Source of the DNA: Pseudoxanthomonas daejeonensis
Lineage (GTDB): Bacteria > Pseudomonadota > Gammaproteobacteria > Xanthomonadales > Xanthomonadaceae
NCBI RefSeq assembly: GCF_010093205.1
Contig: NZ_PDWN01000009.1
Span: 1-64,000, forward strand
Direction: 5' to 3'
Length of the DNA stretch: 64,000 nt
The translations under genes were made by a program, and so were the position numbers. Positions 60,529-64,000 of this stretch are shown one piece after another; position 1 is the stretch's first letter, and every line of letters starts with the position of its first letter. A model generated the notes under the pieces. That model had not been told where the DNA came from and made no database searches. It saw nothing but the letters and a program-made list of their open reading frames with translations.

Positions 60529-61683
60529 TCAGCCGGCCGTGGCCCTGGGACGCGCATGCCAGGCCTTGAGCACTTCGGCTTCGCGCTCGCGGGTGATGCC
60601 GGCACGCAGCTTGGCCTGGCGCTCAGCCGGCTGGCTGCCGAACCACTCCAGCGTCTCGGCCACGGTGGTGGCCAGCGGACGGAAGGTGAGCCCTGCACCG
60701 ACCGCACGCGCATTGCTGACCTGGCCATAGCCGGCATATGGGCCTTCTCCGCGCGGCACCCAGATCGGCAGGTCGACCTTCTTTTCGACCAGGAACTCCG
60801 GGGCGACATGGGTGAACGTGGCGCTGCTGCCGCTCACCGAGCGCGAGGTCTCGAGCATCGCGTCCATCAGCAGCGGCTCGCGCGGGCCGACCGCATTGAA
60901 CGTGCCGAAGGTGCGGGCCTCGGCCAGGCGGATCATCCATTCACCCAGGTCGCGGCCATCGATGACCTGGATCGGGTCCTTGCCATCGCCGGGCACGAGC
61001 ACTTCCCCGCCCTGCGCGACCCGGTGCGGCCAGTAGGTGAATCGATCGGTCTCGTCGCGCGGTCCGACGATGTAACCCGGGCGCACCACGGCCACGTTGT
61101 CGCCGAACTGCTTCCACGCTTCGGCTTCACTGAGTGCCTTGAGCGGGCCGTACAGGTTCTCCACGTCGGCCATCAGCGTCTGCTGGGTCTCGGCCATCGC
61201 ATCCTTGCCCTTGTACGCCGCCAGCGGCGCGTCTTCGGTGATGCCCGGGCGGCTGCCGTCTGCGTAGACGGAGATGGTCGAGATGAAGAGGTAGTGGCCG
61301 ACATTGCCCTTCAACGCCAGGCCAGCGTCGCGCACCCAGAACGGCAGGCTGGTGGGGTTGTCGATGCACACGTCCCATTGGCGTCCGCGCAGCGCGGACA
61401 GGTCGCCGCTGTTGCGGTCGCCGTGCAGCTGTTCGACTTCGCCCGGCCATTCCGGCGATGGCCGCTTGCCGCGGTTGAACAGGGTCACCTGGTGGCCGCG
61501 GGCCAGTGCGTACTGGACCTGGAAGGGTCCGGTGAAACCGGTGCCGCCCAGGATCAGGATCCGCATTGGACGGGCCGCGCGCGCGATCGGTACCGGTTGC
61601 GCCGCATGGGCCAGGCCGGGCAACGCCATCGCAGCCGCGGCCAGGGCACCGAGCCTGATCAGTTCTCGACGGGTGGTACGCAT
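60529..61683 (-). CDS. NAD(P)-dependent epimerase-like protein with Tat signal
   Basis: A 384-residue exported Rossmann-fold protein. The start MRTTRRELIRLGALAAAAMALPG has a twin-arginine motif (RRELIRLG) and an AHAA cleavage site near 30. The NAD-binding motif ILGGTGFTG lies at about 42-50, followed by epimerase-type substrate-domain features (WDVCIDNPTSLP, FISTISVYADGS, VRPGYIVGPRD). Catalytic Tyr/Lys of short-chain epimerases is not obvious (YGPLK near 190 could supply it). Tat export would carry a folded protein with cofactor bound. The ATG at 61683 has AAGGAGGAA upstream. Substrate unknown. Confidence 0.87.
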   Translation of the reverse strand: MRTTRRELIRLGALAAAAMALPGLAHAAQPVPIARAARPMRILILGGTGFTGPFQVQYALARGHQVTLFNRGKRPSPEWPGEVEQLHGDRNSGDLSALRGRQWDVCIDNPTSLPFWVRDAGLALKGNVGHYLFISTISVYADGSRPGITEDAPLAAYKGKDAMAETQQTLMADVENLYGPLKALSEAEAWKQFGDNVAVVRPGYIVGPRDETDRFTYWPHRVAQGGEVLVPGDGKDPIQVIDGRDLGEWMIRLAEARTFGTFNAVGPREPLLMDAMLETSRSVSGSSATFTHVAPEFLVEKKVDLPIWVPRGEGPYAGYGQVSNARAVGAGLTFRPLATTVAETLEWFGSQPAERQAKLRAGITREREAEVLKAWHARPRATAG

Positions 61684-61900
61684 GCGGCCTTCCTCCTTGC
61701 GGCGGGGACACCCCGGGATGGAGCGCCTCCCCATGGCGGAGGGATTGATAGCATCACCCCGCCGGGCATGCCCATGACGGAAGTCGGGGGGCTGATCGGC
61801 ACGGCGTCACCCGAGGTACGTCGCGCGCATCGATCGACCTGATCCCGCGTTGACGCCACTGGCGTCACGCTGGCGCACCCGCCCTCCCCCGGAGCTGTCC

Positions 61901-62140
61901 ATGGAACCGACCGTACACGCGTTCTCCGACCTGTTCGCACAACTGGGCCTGCCGAATGATGCGCCCAGCATCCGCGGCTTCATCGCCACCCATGCGCCGC
62001 TGGCGGACAACATCCGCCTGGAAGACGCCCCGTTCTGGTCGGCATCGCAGGCCCAGCTGCTTCGCGACGAGCGGATCGAGGATGCCGACTGGGCCATCGT
62101 CGTCGACCAGCTCAACCTGGCATTGCGCGCGCCGGCCTGA
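61901..62140 (+). CDS. DUF2789 family protein
   Basis: A 79-residue helical protein with the family start METVHxFSDLFAQLGLP-like sequence (TVHAFSDLFAQLGLPND) and core LADNIRLEDAPFWSASQAQLL...DADWAIVVDQLNLAL. Found widely in gammaproteobacteria without known function. The ATG at 61901 follows GGAG by seven bases. The in-frame upstream extension is not used. It is convergent with yjdM. Confidence 0.9.
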   Translation: MEPTVHAFSDLFAQLGLPNDAPSIRGFIATHAPLADNIRLEDAPFWSASQAQLLRDERIEDADWAIVVDQLNLALRAPA

Positions 62141-62151
62141 AGTAACCGGGT

Positions 62152-62176
62152 GCGCCGCCAGGGTCGTCGGCGGCGC
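62152..62176. terminator. Hairpin between DUF2789 and yjdM genes
   Basis: 8-bp stem GCGCCGCC / GGCGGCGC with a 9-base loop, in the 38-base gap between two convergent stops. No T-run on either side. Confidence 0.4.
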
Positions 62177-62178
62177 GC

Positions 62179-62514
62179 TCAGGCCTTGCGCAGGAAGATG
62201 GTCTTCAGCACCAGGCCCTTGATCTTCTCCGAGTTGCCTTCGATGTGCTCGGCGTCGTCCTCGACCAGGCGGATGTTGCGGATCACGGTGCCCTGCTTGA
62301 GCGGGATCGAGGAACCCTTCACCTTCAGGTCCTTGATCACCACCACGGTATCGCCGGCCACCAGCACGTTGCCGTTGCTGTCGCGCACGACCACGCCGGC
62401 GGCGGCAGCCTCCTCGGCGCCCCATTCATGGCCGCAATCCGCACAGATCCACAGCGCGCCATCGACGTAGGTATTTTCCAGTCCGCACTGCGGGCAGGTG
62501 GGCGACGTGGGCAT
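62179..62514 (-). CDS. yjdM: Zinc-ribbon protein YjdM (PhnA family)
   Basis: A 111-residue protein, identical in length to E. coli YjdM. The N-terminal zinc ribbon CPQCGLENTY...CADCGHEW is followed by a small beta barrel with the highly conserved VVVRDSNGNVLVAGDTVVVIKDLKVKG (motif core NGNVLVAGD). Once named for alkylphosphonate uptake, but it is not part of the C-P lyase and its role is unclear. The ATG at 62514 has GGAA in place; an earlier ATG at 62526 is less likely. Confidence 0.94.
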   Translation of the reverse strand: MPTSPTCPQCGLENTYVDGALWICADCGHEWGAEEAAAAGVVVRDSNGNVLVAGDTVVVIKDLKVKGSSIPLKQGTVIRNIRLVEDDAEHIEGNSEKIKGLVLKTIFLRKA

Positions 62515-62611
62515 GACTGTTTCCATTCCGGATGCAAGGCGCGCCATTTTACCCGCACCTGCCGGCGGCGGTAATCCGTGGAGCGTCAACGACGCCGGCA
62601 CACCATGGAAT

Positions 62612-63103
62612 CTACCGGGGCTCGCCCGGTGGCGGCATCGAAGCCGGGCGGGCGCAGCCGTTCACCGGCGTGCCACCGTCGATGACCAGCACCGCTGTGT
62701 AGGGAAAGCTCGCACCGGCCATGGTGTCCTGGCATTCGCGGGCGACGATCTTGAGCTCGACCAGTCCGTTCGCGTCGGACGCGCGCAGTGTGCGCGTATC
62801 GCCTGCGACATCGTTGGTGCTGATGGCCAGCTGGCGCTCGCTTTCGATGCCGCGCAGGGTCAACACCGGCCCGGAGGCCTGGGCGTGCCAGAACGGCTCG
62901 TTGGTGGAGGCGATGACGTCGCCCTGCAGGGCCGTATCGGCAGCCGTCCCCGCGGATGCGGGCGGCGTCGCTGCAACTTCGCCGGCGGCTGCGACTGCGG
63001 CGTCGGCGCTGGTGTCCTGAGGCGCATCCTTCCGGCACGCCGCAAGGGCGAGGCACAGGATCGCGGTCAGGCAGAGGTTCGCGGCAAGCAGGGGTGTGCG
63101 CAT
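62612..63103 (-). CDS. Lipoprotein with COG3650-like C-terminal domain
   Basis: A 163-residue lipoprotein with a signal ending ALAAC, a low-complexity Ala/Thr linker and a C-terminal beta domain (ASTNEPFWHAQASGPVLTL, IVARECQDTMAGASFPYTAVL). The pattern NEPFWHAQ...G followed by ECxDTMAGxxFPY is that of COG3650, a family of predicted membrane-linked proteins. The cysteines may pair. The ATG at 63103 has AAGGAGA upstream. Function unknown; it is on the same strand as the next gene but 106 bases away. Confidence 0.82.
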   Translation of the reverse strand: MRTPLLAANLCLTAILCLALAACRKDAPQDTSADAAVAAAGEVAATPPASAGTAADTALQGDVIASTNEPFWHAQASGPVLTLRGIESERQLAISTNDVAGDTRTLRASDANGLVELKIVARECQDTMAGASFPYTAVLVIDGGTPVNGCARPASMPPPGEPR

Positions 63104-63209
63104 GGTGCGTCTCCTTGTTGCGGGAAAGGCCATCATGCATCAACTGCGGCAGGTGGCCAAAAAAACAGCGGATGCCCGGTGCGCATCGATGCCACGCCCG
63201 GCGACGCCG

Positions 63210-64000
63210 CTACAGCTGCGATTCCACCGGCAGGATCCGCATCAGCCACGCCAGCGCCTTCTGAGAGCCGGTAGCCTCCGGATCGCCGGTCCAGGTTTTC
63301 TCTCCATCGCTCCAGCGCAGGTCGCCGTGGTCCAGGGTGACCGACCAGGCGTGGTCGGGCGCGGTCTGGCGCGCGAACAGCAGCGCCAGTTCCGACGCGA
63401 GCGCCGGATGCCCGACCAGCACGCCCTGCTCGGTGTTCAACGAGGTCGAACGCGGATCCAGGTTGTAGGAACCGACGAACACCCCCTCGTCGACGATCAT
63501 CGCCTTGGTGTGCAGGCTCGAGCCGGAGGATCCGGCAAGGCTGAACTTCGCCGGGGTCCCGCTGGGCTTGAGCTCCCACAGGCCGATGCCGCCTTCGAGC
63601 AGGTCGCGGCGGTAGCGACTGTAGCCGCCATGCACGGCCGCCACGTCGTTGGCGGCCAGCGAATTGGTCAGGATGCGCACGTCGATGCCGCGCCCGGCCG
63701 CACCGACCAGTTCGGCCGTGCCGCGCTCGCCTGGCACGAAATACGGCGAGATCACCAGCAGCCGCTGGCGCGCGCCGGCGATCTGGGGCAACAGCGCGGC
63801 GACCACCTCCGAACGCTTTTCCAGCGGCAGGCGCGCCTTGAGCGGATCGTCGCTGACGAAACGCCAGGTCCCGCTCCAGTGCAACTGCGTGCCTCCGTCG
63901 ATGATGTCCTGCACGCGCGGATCTTCGCGCAGCACCGTGGCATAGCCGCTGCCGGCCAGTTCCTCGACACTGGCTTCGAGCACGGTACGCAGTCGCTCAA
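63210..64000 (-). CDS. Phospholipase D-family protein (partial, 5' end outside window)
   Basis: About 263 C-terminal residues are seen; the reading frame stays open to the window edge at 64000. One HKD motif is visible (SLHTKAMIVDEGVFVGSYNLDPRS), preceded by LLVISPYFVPGERG. A second HKD lies presumably beyond the edge, as these enzymes need two. Likely a cardiolipin synthase or phosphatidyltransferase-like protein (the long linker after the second HKD fits the YmdC/ClsC type). The protein ends SQKALAWLMRILPVESQL. Membrane association is expected but not seen in this part. Confidence 0.9.
   Translation of the reverse strand, partial: ERLRTVLEASVEELAGSGYATVLREDPRVQDIIDGGTQLHWSGTWRFVSDDPLKARLPLEKRSEVVAALLPQIAGARQRLLVISPYFVPGERGTAELVGAAGRGIDVRILTNSLAANDVAAVHGGYSRYRRDLLEGGIGLWELKPSGTPAKFSLAGSSGSSLHTKAMIVDEGVFVGSYNLDPRSTSLNTEQGVLVGHPALASELALLFARQTAPDHAWSVTLDHGDLRWSDGEKTWTGDPEATGSQKALAWLMRILPVESQL

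Overview
The window is high-GC gammaproteobacterial DNA. It most resembles the Xanthomonadaceae/Lysobacteraceae (Xanthomonas, Lysobacter, Luteimonas, Pseudoxanthomonas): two flagellar stator pairs, a chemotaxis cluster with a ParC/ParP-like pair and tandem receptors, and many outer-membrane and lipoprotein genes. The taxonomic call is inference from gene content.

Layout. (1) 1-12.4 kb, minus strand: motility and chemotaxis block, in transcription order motC, motD, a ParA-type ATPase, a ParP-like CheW protein, a STAS protein, cheY, cheA, a poly-HAMP receptor, a YcgR-type PilZ flagellar brake, cheW, a small exported protein and a second receptor cut by the window edge. (2) 12.5-16.4 kb: housekeeping genes, then tRNA-Ala and tRNA-Glu. 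(3) 16.5-19.6 kb: a Gln-rich micro-protein and a copper-efflux unit (MerR regulator plus CopA) with a clear MerR-type operator. (4) 19.66-38.32 kb, minus strand: one tightly overlapping six-gene operon of about 18.7 kb, encoding a 211-aa protein, a 3281-aa DUF6603 giant, three uncharacterised proteins (665, 339 and 1343 aa) and an astacin/matrixin-like metalloprotease. Nothing like a tail, secretion machine or known toxin complex is visible, so this is the best candidate for an undescribed system. (5) 38.6-42.2 kb: arginine antiporter and arginine deiminase around a glycine-zipper lipoprotein. (6) 42.2-54.9 kb: mixed envelope genes, including a duplicated DUF4124 pair flanking a TraX remnant, an MscS channel, a patatin lipoprotein, a Tat-exported CoA-transferase-like protein with a porin, a flippase, RidA and DUF1801. 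(7) 55.0-60.1 kb: motA-motB, a TPR protein, an S4 protein, a MASE2-GGDEF cyclase and a small MscS protein. (8) 60.1-64 kb: DksA-like zinc finger, Tat-exported NAD epimerase-like protein, DUF2789, YjdM, a lipoprotein and a partial phospholipase D-family protein.

Regulation. Six sites fit the sigma-28 (FliA) pattern T(A/C)AA-N15-GCCG(A/C)T(A/C)N with exactly 15 bases between the boxes. They lie upstream of motC, the poly-HAMP receptor, the PilZ brake, cheW, the small exported protein at 2004-2387, and motA. This ties both stators, distant from each other here, into one late-flagellar regulon, places an unknown exported protein in it, and fixes the PilZ gene start.

Start codons were chosen from ribosome binding sites, overlaps and family length. 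All homology statements come from recognising motifs by eye; no search was run.
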